A stretch of 64,000 bases of DNA from Platycnemis pennipes (Eukaryota > Arthropoda > Insecta > Odonata > Platycnemididae), in NCBI GenBank assembly GCA_933228895.1, contig OW121854.1, positions 4,095,131-4,159,130 on the forward strand. The letters are read 5' to 3'. Under the pieces are notes generated by a model. The model was not told the origin of the DNA and ran no database searches. It saw only the letters and a program-made list of their open reading frames with translations. The translations under genes were made by a program, and so were the position numbers. Of the stretch, positions 48,901-55,773 are shown in pieces; the first letter of the stretch is position 1; each line of letters starts with the position of its first letter.

Positions 48901-51900
48901 AAAATTGACAATAAGCCAACAGACACCATTGTGGTGCAAGTTAACATACCTAGGTCGGACTACGTAGATGAAGATGTGGAAGATGACTACGAAGATATCA
49001 TGGAAGTGATAAACAGGTAAGAGGAGAAGAAAACCTAATTGATTTAGGAGACTGGAACGCTGTCGACGGTGAAGGCCAAGATGGAAGAATAACTGGAAAT
49101 TATGGATTGGGAAACCGAAATGAAAGAGGAGTAAGACTGTTGGAGTTCTACACTCAACATAAGTTAGTGGCAGCCAGCACATGGTTTAAAAATCACAACT
49201 GAAGAAGACACACATGGAGGATGCCAGGAGGCAGAGGAAGATTTCAAATTGACTACATTTTAGTGAAGCAGAGGTTCAGGACTGCAAAATCTACCCAGGT
49301 GCAGATATCAACAGAGACCATAATTTAGTGATGATGAAATGCCACGTAAAATAAAAGAAATTGAAGAAAACAGTAAAGAACATTTGGCAAGTAGAAAAAC
49401 TGAAGGAGTCTCAACATCAACTGGCATTTCAAAAGCAGTAGGAAACAACATAGGAGAGGACCTGACTGAGAAACCAGTAGAAGAGCGTTGGGAAAACATT
49501 AAATGTGGACGACAGGAAGCTGCAAAAGAAGTTCTTGGAAGAAGCCATGAATCATGGAGGAAGTCTTAGCGATGATTGAAGAAAGAAGAAAGTACAAGAA
49601 TGTGAAAACTGAAGGAGGGCAGATTAGCTACAAAATAATAAGGAACGAAATAAGTCGCAAAGCGAGGAAAGCTAGAGAAATGTGGATGAGAAATCTATGC
49701 AAAGATGCACAAAACAACCTTGCACTTGGAAAGGTGTAAGCTGCGTATAGGATTGTGAGGAACCACTTCAAGGCAAGATGCAATGCCAATAGGGGACAAG
49801 AATGGAGAACTTTTGATAGAAAATGAAGAGAAAATGAAGAGATGGAAAGAATATCTGGAAGAGTTATACAACAGAAATAATCTCAGCACAAAAGTGATAG
49901 AAGAGAAAAGTGAAGTCGAAAAGGATGATATGGAGCATCAATATTAAGATTGGAATGTGATGCAGCAGTAAGGGACCTTCGGATGAATAAGGCTTCTGGA
50001 ATTGATGATATACCCGCAGAACTGATAAGGAATGCGGGAGAGAGGACATTGGCCCAACTTTATAATGTCATCTGCGACATGTACTCAACAGGAGAAATAC
50101 CCAGGGACTTTGAGAAAAAAATAATTCCTATTCTTAAAAAGAAGAGAGCAGAAAAATGCGAAAATTTTAGGACTATAAGAAAGACAACATGCATCAAAGA
50201 TATTGACCAGGATAATCTACAGAAGAATAGAATGAAGAGCAGAGGAGTTCCTGGATGAAGATCAATTCGGATTCAGGAAAAGTAAGGGTACAAGAGAAGC
50301 AATATTGGTTTACACTGCTCACAGAGAAGAGAATGGAGAAGAACAAACCGACCTTGATTGCATTGTGGATTTAGAGATGGCTCTTGATAAATGTAGATTG
50401 GAATTTCATGCTTGGAATTCTGAAGGGAATTGGAGTGTCCTACAATGGCCGAAGAAATATACACAGTTTGTATAAAAACCAAGTAGCTGTGATAAAATCT
50501 GGACCCAGCTCTGAAGAAGCAAGAATAAGGAAAGAGTGAGACAAGGCTGTGCACTGTCTCCCGTAATTTTTAATATTCACATTGAGAGAGCCATCAATGA
50601 AATCAAAGATAGGTGTTCAGGAGTGAACATCCATGGAGAAACAATCAGCATGTTACGATTCGCTGATGACATAGCACTCGTAGCAGAGACAGAGGATATG
50701 AATAAGATGCTAACAACCATGGAAAGGACAATGGCCAGATATCAGCTGAAGATCAATAAGAAGAAGACTAAGATATTGGTATACAACAAGAGAGAAGAGG
50801 TGAAAACCAACATTAAACCAAGAAAACAAAAACTGGAAGAGGTGAAAGAGTTCTGTTACATGGGATGCCGAGTAACGAGAATGTAATGGACGAAGCAAGA
50901 AAGAAATGGTGAGTAGAATAGCCCAGGCAAAGAGGGCATTCTATCAAAAGAAGAATCTACTTACAGCTGTAAATACAAGCTTAGAAATTAGGAAGCCATT
51001 CATAGGAATGTATATCTGGAGCATGTTTCTTTACAGCAGTGAGGCATGGACAATGGCAGCAGCGGAGAAGAAAAGGGAAGAAGCATTCGAAATATGTTGC
51101 TACCGAAGAATGATGAAGATAAAATATATCGATCGAGTGACAAATGAAGAAGTCCTAAGAAGAGAGGGAGAAAAGAGAAGTCTGCTGAAAACTATAAAAA
51201 GAAGATGGGACAACATAATCGGCCATATCTGAAGACAGGATGGCCTAATGAAGACAATCGTCGAAGGAAAAGTGAATGGGAAGAATGGAAAAGGAAGAAG
51301 GCCTCGTATGAGTTATATAGAACAGGTACAGAGGAACTACGTTAATTAGAAGTGGTTGGCAGATAGAAGAATCAAGTGGAGGGCTGCGTCAAACCAATAC
51401 TCGGATTGTTGACCCATGATGATGATGAAGCCATTGCGGATAACATTTTAACAAAAAACTAAGGAAATGGGCCATTCAGCAACTTGCTCTCTGTTATCCA
51501 ACCATCACAACCCCACTAAATATTGTCAACTGCCATTATATGGAAATGTGTCTAATGCTATTTCACACGCCAACCCAAAAGACGTTTTTAAAATCTGTTT
51601 CTATAACACGACTCGGTTGTGTACCTAGACTAATGCCAAAGACCTTTCGACCCCAATCAGAAGAGTGGAGTAAAATCAAGTACGATGACTGCCACAGCTA
51701 CTACATAGGGCAGAGAGGAAATAACTTCTCGTCAAGGATGACAGAACTGCTACCAAAATGCTGACCTGAACTCCAGATTTGCTCAATACCTAATTGAAGA
51801 GGATCACCACAGCTCCTCTGAACCACAAACCCTGCATCTGGCCCCCAAAGACCGGGAGCAGCAAGAGACCAGCCCCCATTCCAAGGACCCTGGACTGCTG

Positions 51901-52979
51901 TACGATATTGCCTTTTTTAACCTCCCTCCACTGCTTTCACTTGTTTTGCCCACAAAACATATTCAACCTGCCCCTAATCCCTCTCCCACCCTCACATTCA
52001 TTCCCCTTCCCTGCACTGCCTGATCCCTAACTATATAGAACCTGGGGGACAGAGCTTTGCCCAGAGACATATTTAATTCTGATAACAATGGGAAAATAAA
52101 GGAAAAGGAGACTGTATTAAGGGAGCAATCTCTGTACGTATGTATGTTTGTCGCACCTTTCTCACAAACGGCTCTAACGATTTTTTTTTGAAACTTTGAA
52201 TACAAGGGGTTTTTGTTGGCAGGAATCAATTTTGCCACTACGAATCGCTTATTAGCATTGACGTCATCGGCAAGTAAGAACAGAAAAATCAGTAAATAAT
52301 TCAATCCAAACCCGTTTGTCTCTCCAGAATCCACAAATAACATAATATGGAAAGATCCTGGCTCATAAATCACTGTTTCTTCATTTATAGCCACTGGAAC
52401 TTTTGAGTCGCAGCGTTTTGTTCGACGCTTGGACTGTTTTTTCGTTGGAATCATAATTCTTTCCTTTTCAAACGTAAGGTCATCTGGTGATTTATCTGAA
52501 ATAAAAGGCGGATTCCTTGGATGATTGGAAGGACTTAACTCTGCAAAAAGCATTTTCAATGATAAATACCATTACAGTGAGAATTCGAATGCTCAGCAAG
52601 TTTCTTGTCCAGCATTGAACAAAGCTTCACACCAAAATGTTGTAATATTGCACATTCCCGACCAGACTTCAACACAAGTGGATATTTATTCAAAGATGCC
52701 AGGGCCTTAAAGTAAAAAATTATGACAGTATGAGCCATTACTTGGTGCCAACCGCGGTAGTAGATAATTGGGTCCACTTGCACCAGCCAACAAAGAAGAG
52801 AGACAAGAAAATTACTTTAAAACATACACATACTAGAAACTTACCTTAGAGTAGACATATTTCATGTCTGATCCTTTCTCTTTCGCCTCATTTTTCCACT
52901 CGCTCAGCCACTTCTGAAAAAGTGGGTTCGGGCACTTTTTAGGCTTCACAGTGATCCTTTTGCAAGAGTAAGTATCCAT
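30742..52979 (-). CDS. MUS81: MUS81 structure-specific endonuclease, complete gene in 7 exons
   Basis: Catalytic subunit of the nuclear MUS81-EME1 nuclease, which in known orthologues cuts replication-fork and recombination intermediates. Exons in coding order: 52979-52845, 52705-52576, 52495-52312, 45578-45314, 36381-36139, 36055-35942, 30987-30742. All introns are GT/AG and every phase agrees, giving 1317 nt and 438 residues. An N-terminal helix-hairpin-helix module starts with CPNPLFQKWLSEWKNEAKEK (about residues 16-35). The ERCC4-type nuclease follows, with VDSGET (143-148), VRKLSVGDF (179-187) and the catalytic ERKRVDD (218-224). The C-terminal tandem HhH occupies about 358-438. The length suits insect MUS81 and is shorter than the human protein. 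Only about 50 residues separate the N-terminal HhH from the nuclease, and I see no winged-helix domain there. There is no frameshift or internal stop. Introns 3, 4 and 6 are packed with transposons. Confidence 0.94.
31010..31115 (-). repeat. MITE terminal fragment, inverted relative at 41230-41345
   Basis: Shared sequence over about 100 bp includes AAAAAGTGTAAATTG, GGGAAAA and ATTTTCAGTTTT, in opposite orientations at the two sites. The outer edge at 41345 reads CAGTAAAACCTCTTATT, resembling Tigger/pogo-type ends. I treat them as separate insertions. Confidence 0.5.
31116..32719. other. MUS81 intron 6 sequence without a clear gene
   Basis: Apart from the possible LINE fragment at 31840-32142 nothing coding is visible. 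32140-32520 repeats TACTAG and CTAGTATACT words (for example GCGAGTATACTAG twice), suggesting a degraded small element. Confidence 0.45.
31840..32142 (-). pseudogene. Possible LINE RT thumb remnant
   Basis: A minus-strand frame reads VTLNKRVLKFAFADHIDSIL followed by AKVNKTKSAFIPLL. This resembles the jockey-type thumb segment LGVTLDKRLxFxxHI...K......L.PL. The motif is short, so confidence is low. It lies in MUS81 intron 6. Confidence 0.35.
32720..32830 (+). repeat. 5S rRNA-derived sequence (SINE3-like or 5S pseudogene)
   Basis: The stretch TCAGATCACCAAAGTTAAGC followed by AATGTTGGGC and TGGATGGGTGACC follows the 5S rRNA order GATCACCGAAGTTAAGC...GGGC...TGGGTGACC, which covers the internal promoter. 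The 5' and 3' parts of 5S are diverged. A 5S-headed SINE or an old 5S pseudogene would explain it. Confidence 0.6.
33025..33100 (+). repeat. Solo LINE 3' end
   Basis: ATGTCCTATATT, AAATCTCTG and ACAAATAAATATATTATT match the 3' UTR and tail of the LINE at 26803-30171 (30105-30170). This is a strongly 5'-truncated insertion in MUS81 intron 6. A similar AAATAAACATTATTACTATT tail occurs near 35835. Confidence 0.65.
33684..35590. mobile_element. hAT-type element, outer of a nested pair
   Basis: It starts TAGCGATAGGTTGATTCC and ends with the complement of TAGTGATGGGTGGACTCG. Flanks TAAGAAAG (33676-33683) and GAAGAAAG (35591-35598) form an 8-bp target duplication with one mismatch. The element at 33765-35009 lies inside. 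No transposase is visible. It is in MUS81 intron 6. Confidence 0.7.
33765..35009. mobile_element. hAT-type element, inner, with perfect 8-bp target duplication
   Basis: AAAATATC flanks both sides (33757-33764 and 35010-35017). It begins TAGGGTTGGGGCAGAGATTC and ends with the complement of TAGTGATGGGACGAATCC. The subterminal zones repeat GATTCGAA-type words. It is inserted within another hAT relative. Confidence 0.85.
35942..36055 (-). CDS. MUS81: MUS81 exon 6 (residues 320-357)
   Basis: It is 38 codons, phase 0 at both ends, behind a long polypyrimidine acceptor. The peptide runs from RKKLKLCRKDELPKF to EFNKTSLKSK, matching the conserved linker that leads into the C-terminal HhH domain (F.FN...KSK). 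The next intron is about 5 kb and contains a nested hAT pair. Confidence 0.88.
36139..36381 (-). CDS. MUS81: MUS81 exon 5, nuclease domain (residues 239-319)
   Basis: It starts FRLKKSGMWQVIYLIEG, the family's FRLK...VYLVE segment directly after the catalytic core. LPVSTLQQASANTEV and KETAEYLAQMT follow, matching conserved nuclease helices. It is 81 codons, phase 0 at both ends, with donor GTTCAG. Confidence 0.92.
37230..38036. repeat. Internal direct duplication within the hAT element, spacing about 505 bp
   Basis: TTTCGCGGCTTAG, CGAATGGAATGTA, TGACAA and GTTCGATCC recur in the same order at 37250-37494 and 37743-38036. The two halves have diverged by substitutions and small indels. Confidence 0.75.
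37981..38036 (+). repeat. tRNA-like module (A and B boxes)
   Basis: TAGCTTAGTTGTT resembles an RNA polymerase III A box (TRGCNNAGTNGG) and GCGAGTTCGATCC a B box (GGTTCGANTCC), spaced about 40 bp. A related B-box GAAGTTCGATCC lies at 37483-37494 in the upstream duplicate. No complete cloverleaf was found, so this is tRNA-derived rather than a tRNA gene. Confidence 0.55.
38374..38424 (-). repeat. tRNA-like module, inverted
   Basis: On the minus strand TAGCAGAGTGGGGTAGTGG is followed by GAAGTTCGATTC at A-box to B-box spacing. It is in the opposite orientation to the modules at 37483 and 38026 and in the same hAT element. Confidence 0.5.
40522..40735. repeat. Penelope-like terminal hairpin
   Basis: The arms 40522-40588 and 40668-40735 are imperfect inverted repeats of about 67 bp around an 80-bp loop. 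Each arm ends in CTGAAGATG, and the right arm continues GCCAGCGAAAC. The CTGAxGA...GAAAC arrangement resembles the terminal repeats of Penelope-like elements, which can carry hammerhead ribozyme cores. No coding remnant is adjacent. It is in MUS81 intron 4. Confidence 0.55.
41707..42013. mobile_element. Small MITE nested in the hAT element
   Basis: It starts AAGGCCGTTTTACACGGGGC and ends GCGTAAAACGGCCTT. The left end is duplicated in tandem (41707 and 41797, 90 bp apart). It has no coding capacity and no clear target duplication. It sits between the hAT left end and the transposase start. Confidence 0.7.
42266..44033 (+). pseudogene. hAT transposase (CGGBP1-like N-terminus), one frameshift
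   Basis: Frame 42266-43675 (469 codons from ATG) and frame 43683-44033 form one protein of roughly 588 residues, broken by an apparent extra T in the T-run at 43667-43675. The N-terminus has a BED/CGGBP1-like finger, KYCNVPVSWERVDTIKKHIN then GEKH, but the first Cys of the pair is Ser (ISKYC). The middle has LCDETTDRKG and the WDHKLNLLCN segment. The C-terminus carries the hAT dimerisation motif VPCSNADSERFLSRYSEVL. Apart from the frameshift and the finger residue it looks well preserved. Confidence 0.88.
44351..45313. other. MUS81 intron 4 sequence, no feature recognised
   Basis: AT-rich, with poly-T runs and short frames. It separates the hAT element from exon 4. Confidence 0.5.
45314..45578 (-). 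CDS. MUS81: MUS81 exon 4, catalytic core (residues 150-238)
   Basis: It carries the nuclease signature: VPFEVRKLSVGDF, then VERKRVDDL and DGRFHEQK. The acceptor is CTGTTTTCAG and the donor GTATCT. A hAT element fragment begins only about 32 bp upstream of the acceptor (plus-strand 45611), so little of the original intron remains between them. Confidence 0.93.
45611..46132. mobile_element. Partial copy of the 37126-39203 hAT element
   Basis: Similar to 38479-39203, sharing CCAATGGAGAAAAA, CTTCTAGTAGCATGAA, CTCATTTCAAGATCA and the terminal CCATCCATCACTA. The left half is missing. It ends about 32 bp from the 3' splice site of MUS81 exon 4. Confidence 0.85.
46285..46900 (+). pseudogene. hAT transposase C-terminal remnant (ZMYM1-like)
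   Basis: A broken frame reads IGDLIEELKDLQSKWCNL, then TDIFNEIKHLESIHKTYLGE, LQPLQLLNALWKIKLGQL and, in another frame, PNTSIAIRLFCCIPVSISH plus RIKSVNRSTMNN. This follows the hAT dimerisation order PNxxIALRIFxxIPVSVAxxERSFSxLKxIKxxxRSTM. Several stops and one frame change are present. It is in MUS81 intron 3. Confidence 0.65.
46949..47428. mobile_element. Solo LTR, 480 bp
   Basis: It begins TGTAAG and ends CTTACA, giving TG...CA termini within a 6-bp inverted repeat, flanked by the 4-bp duplication GTAT (46945-46948 and 47429-47432). A CAATAAA signal near 47334 fits an LTR polyadenylation site. No second LTR or internal gag/pol is nearby. A 4-bp duplication fits Ty3/gypsy insertion. It is in MUS81 intron 3. 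Confidence 0.75.
47433..48239. other. MUS81 intron 3 sequence, no feature recognised
   Basis: AT-rich, between the solo LTR and the RTE-like LINE. No conserved frame or inverted repeat was seen. Confidence 0.5.
48700..49020 (+). pseudogene. LINE AP-endonuclease fragment
   Basis: The frame reads MDLDILVISEMRRPKGDFW, GDAGVGIMLRKSVGL and TDTIVVQVNIPRSDYVDEDV. It follows the order of APE-type LINE endonucleases (xxDIxxxSExxW, GVGIIL, QVYxP), with the usual Y/A of the last motif changed. It stops at 49018, and related sequence continues in other frames. Confidence 0.7.
49950..51232 (+). pseudogene. LINE reverse transcriptase, frameshifted
   Basis: The RT motifs in order are DLRMNKASGIDDIPAELIRN, RQGCALSPVIFNIHIERAI, LRFADDIALVAETEDMN with the FADD catalytic site, and LKINKKKTKILVYNKREE. 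The C-terminus follows with SRIAQAKRAFYQKKNLLTAV and EKRSLLKTIKRRWDNIIGHI. At least three frame changes separate these pieces. The same segments occur in the minus-strand copy at 17158-18290. Confidence 0.8.
51540..52100 (+). pseudogene. Penelope-like GIY-YIG tail fragment
   Basis: The frame to 51764 has IKYDDCHSYYIGQRGNNFSS, the core of a Penelope GIY-YIG nuclease (xCxxCxxxYIGQTGRxF). A frame change leads to LNSRFAQYLIEEDHH. The RT part is absent. It is in MUS81 intron 3 directly after the RTE-like LINE. Confidence 0.7.
52312..52495 (-). CDS. MUS81: MUS81 exon 3 (residues 89-149)
   Basis: It encodes a basic linker (KKQSKRRTKR) and the first strand of the nuclease domain, HIMLFVDSGETN, including the conserved acidic VDxxET site. 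The donor is GTTTGG, a weak but legal match. It ends two bases into a codon that exon 4 completes as Gly150. Confidence 0.9.
52576..52705 (-). CDS. MUS81: MUS81 exon 2 (residues 46-88)
   Basis: It continues the HhH module with ALASLNKYPLVLKSGREC and ILQHFG, both hallmarks of the MUS81 N-terminus. The donor is GTAATG at 52575 and the exon ends one base into a codon. The following intron is 80 bp; its acceptor, TTTTATTTCAG, restores the frame exactly. Confidence 0.92.
52845..52979 (-). CDS. MUS81: MUS81 exon 1 (residues 1-45)
   Basis: The exon begins at ATG 52979 and ends before a GTAAGT donor at 52844. It encodes the first part of the N-terminal HhH module. The start is chosen because the conserved CPNPLF motif lies only about 15 residues downstream, as in known MUS81 proteins. 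It ends in phase 0 and the next intron is 139 bp. Confidence 0.9.
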
Positions 52980-53221
52980 TACAATGATTTAAAACTTGTT
53001 TATAATCCAACTCAAGAAACTGATGAGGCGGAAACGATCACGCTTCCGAAACATTGCATCAATTTTTTCGACCTATGGGCACATATTTTGATGATTAGGA
53101 GCTGCTAACCCCGAATCGAAAACCTACAGGCCCAACCCGGACAATTCAAACTGAAATTTCACCCACCATCCCACGGCTGCTGTTCGTTTACTAACGATAT
53201 TCATTTGTCGGATGAATCATA
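52980..53221 (-). promoter_or_regulatory. Likely MUS81 5' UTR and promoter region
   Basis: It lies directly upstream of the MUS81 start codon and has no repeat that I recognise. No TATA box at a convincing distance was seen. The boundary is set by the inverted-repeat terminus at 53222. Position is the only argument. Confidence 0.3.
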
Positions 53222-53300
53222 TGCCCCGTTCACACTACTAGCTTTTTACTATGGTAAGGCTTACCATAGTTGGAAAATGGCCGTGTGAACGCAGGTTGCC
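53222..53300. repeat. MITE-like terminus, 20-bp perfect inverted partner at 61600-61619
   Basis: TGCCCCGTTCACACTACTAG here is exactly inverted at 61600-61619. It is followed by the palindrome ACTATGGTAA-GGC-TTACCATAGT and by GGCCGTGTGAACGCAGGTT, which also recurs at 61548 in the same orientation. A looser relative, ACGTGTGAACGCAAGTTGG, lies at 56510. Confidence 0.65.
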
Positions 53301-54202
53301 GCTAAACCCATAGTCTCCGCACTTCCCGGGCGAGCTGTAGACAGCGTGCGCCTACAGCGCTTGGCGACTGTTATCCCAAACTAACACTCTGATTTCGTTA
53401 GCTAGTTTTGTTTTATAAAAATTATTGCATGCAAAAATTATTTTATCACTTTTAAAATGTCATTCAGTGGGTATATTCAATAATAAATAGGAAATATGCA
53501 ATATATGTGTGCATCCTCTGTTTCGCCCATTGACCAATCATGGATTTTTGCTATCGGCCAATGAAATTTCTTCTTCTCATTTCGAAAATTTTCATCGTTT
53601 TGACAACATCTCGTTACTGTATACGCTGTGTGCTGCTATGAACTTTACTTTCGTGATGTTAGTATTTAGGCGTTGTTGAAAGATGGTAGTTGATTCTGTT
53701 TTAGTTTAATACTATTTACATCACGTTTTTAAGCCTGTAACTGTTGTTAGATGTGGTTGACATTGTTATTTTTTCGAAAAAGTGATCATCCAAAGTAAGT
53801 TCAGGTCATCAATGCTTATGATGATCTTGATTTTGCTCACAAATTAGTGTATCATTGCATTAATTTCAACAATCAATAATCTCAGATTAGAGTAGTGAAT
53901 TGGCCACTGGCAGGAGAACTTTCTTTGTGGTGTTCCAATTCCACAATTTGTGATGCCACCGAACAATTATAATTCGCAGTGTGTGGGGGGTGCGAGGACC
54001 TAGCGTCAACAAGAGAAGCACGGAAAGATGCACACCAGGCTTTCGCCATCCTTTCATAAGATAAGTATTTCAGTACCCTTCATGTTTTTGCAATGGGTGA
54101 ACCTTTGCCAGCCTACTCTCAAGGTCTGTGGTGGGGTTGTGGGAGAACAGTATCTCTCTTGCAAGAGAGAAACTGTTCTCTCTCTGAGAGACTGTTCAGC
54201 AC
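53301..54202. other. Possible upstream region of the THAP gene
   Basis: Two CCAAT-type boxes, TTGACCAATCATGG and GGCCAATGAAAT, lie near 53530-53570. Nothing coding is visible. Promoter function is a guess from position. Confidence 0.3.
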
Positions 54203-55320
54203 TTGGGAGGCCGAAATGGGGTTTGGAAAAGGGAAACCAAAATGTATTGTTCGTGGGTGTAAAGACACTACAAGTCGTAGAATGAGGTATTTTCTAAATT
54301 TTTTATTGAAGTTTGCAATATACTATTATTTTGTATCTTACTTGGGGTGAATATCTTTGTGTCGGTATTGTTCTTCATGACATGTCAGTCGTAGTGGTGT
54401 TGTTCTGAAAGTGTAATTTAGTGGTGCATCTGTGACAGGAAATGCACCAATTTATTGTACGTGTTAATACTATTCCTGTTATGTATCTTGTAACAGGTTA
54501 CCTCATCCATTCTCCTCATATGCACCAAAGGTATCCCAAGTGGTTAGCCCTGGCTGATAATCACGCATCAAAAGAAGAGGATCCCATGTATGTATATTCA
54601 GGAAAGTGGATATGTGAGAGGCATTTTTCTGCATAGTGCTTTGTGGTGGGCACCACGAAGCTCAAGAAGAATGCTCTCCCCAACAGGGAACTTCCTGGTA
54701 ACTGTTGTTGATTTTATTTAAACCAAGTCCATTTATCTGACTATGAAATAAAACTTTACATATGCCATCTATAATTTTCCAGTGAAAGACTCAATAGCTA
54801 CTTCGTGTACTTTCCCTGGCACATCGGAGCTCGATACTCATGCTCCATTTCCGGCAATGACCCCTGGTGAGTGTCACATTAAAACCTTTGCTTTATGCAT
54901 GATTGAGTTGTTATTTCTTAATCCAACACAATTTCATCCACACATGAACCTGCCTTCCTTAGATTATTATTATTTTCTCTTTTCTTAAAGACACAGCAAT
55001 GGAGGACCAAGAGCCTCAACCAGGCCCATCCGGGCTGGCTATTCATGTACCGTGTGAGAGAATTGACAGTGGTGAGTGTCACATTAAGACCTTTGCTTTA
55101 TACATGATTGAGTTGTTATTTCATCATTCAAGACAATTTCATCCACATGTGAACCGTCCATCCACATATAATTTTCCTGTTTCTTACAGAGTCGGACACT
55201 AAGTGCCAAGAGTCTCCACCATTATGGCTAACTATATTTCGGGTATACCCGAAAGCTGCCAGGCACCACTGCTAGCCCTTCAGGTCCAACCACCCCCAGA
55301 AGGAAACACATCTGCTGGTT
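54203..55320 (+). pseudogene. Broken THAP-domain gene or P-like transposase start
   Basis: 54214-54285 reads GKGKPKCIVRGCKDTTSRRM, the C-x4-C start of a THAP finger, ending at a GTATTT donor. From 54504 a second exon has YPKWLALADNHASKEEDP, YSGKWICERHF and, after an in-frame TAG near 54635, LKKNALPNRELP. This is the remaining THAP core (W, CxxH, AVP-like). A frame mismatch at the exon start and the TAG make it non-functional as read. Further exon-like segments at 54781-54869 and 54991-55071 are followed by a tandem duplication. Confidence 0.6.
54869..55160. repeat. Tandem duplication of an exon-intron segment, about 203 bp
   Basis: GTGAGTGTCACATTAA(A/G)ACC and ATGATTGAGTTGTTATTTC occur at 54869 and again at 55072. 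The duplicated part begins at a splice-donor-like GTGAGT, so the flanking exon-like sequence may have been duplicated too. Confidence 0.7.
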
Positions 55321-55467
55321 AGTGTGACTGTATTAATTACACCAAAAAGAAGCGTGTATGGTGATGCTGTCAGGTTAATATTTCAAGTCATGGGGCCATG
55401 ATGTTCTCTGTTCCTCTGTATTCTATCCTAATTTAGTATTTTTTGCCCTTGCTGGATATTGAATTAA

Positions 55468-55769
55468 CCCTTTGAGTGCCTATGTTGCTGTGAGGTATGC
55501 TCAAAAATCTTCCCCAAAGTTCCGTTGTCGCTTATAGTGACTCCAAGTTTATAGTTTTTATTTAAAAAAATTTATATGGAAATTGCCCATCGTAAAAGAA
55601 GTGAACTAGGTCAATAATATAGTAAAAATATGTTTTATCTGCCATCTGCAAAATTCAAAGATTTGTCATTAATATTATCATGAAAAATGGATACTAAATA
55701 AAGTGTTTCACTTTTCACCTTGGCACTTTTGAGGCATACTTAATGGAATTTTGGCTGGGACTCAAAGGG
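55468..55769. mobile_element. piggyBac-type MITE, 302 bp
   Basis: TTAA on both sides (55464-55467 and 55770-55773) encloses an element starting CCCTTTGAGTGCC and ending GGGACTCAAAGGG, inverted with one mismatch in 13. No coding sequence is present. Its ends differ from those of the element at 23928-26118. Confidence 0.85.
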
Positions 55770-55773
55770 TTAA

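Larger units (their letters stand above)
48240..51427 (+). mobile_element. RTE-like LINE, longest copy, inactivated
   Basis: It holds an endonuclease part (48700-49020), an RT part (49950-50886) and a C-terminal part (50906-51400), with many frame breaks. The 3' end CATGATGATGATGAAG is a short (TGA)n repeat, as is usual for RTE elements. Its 5' region matches the deletion derivative at 10539-11240. It is in MUS81 intron 3, antisense to the gene. Confidence 0.8.

Noticed and set aside
52496..52575. Reading MUS81 through into the 51963-52559 frame starting MKMLFAEL
   Set aside because: An 80-bp GT/AG intron explains the frame change better and gives matching phases. The MKMLF residues are intronic.
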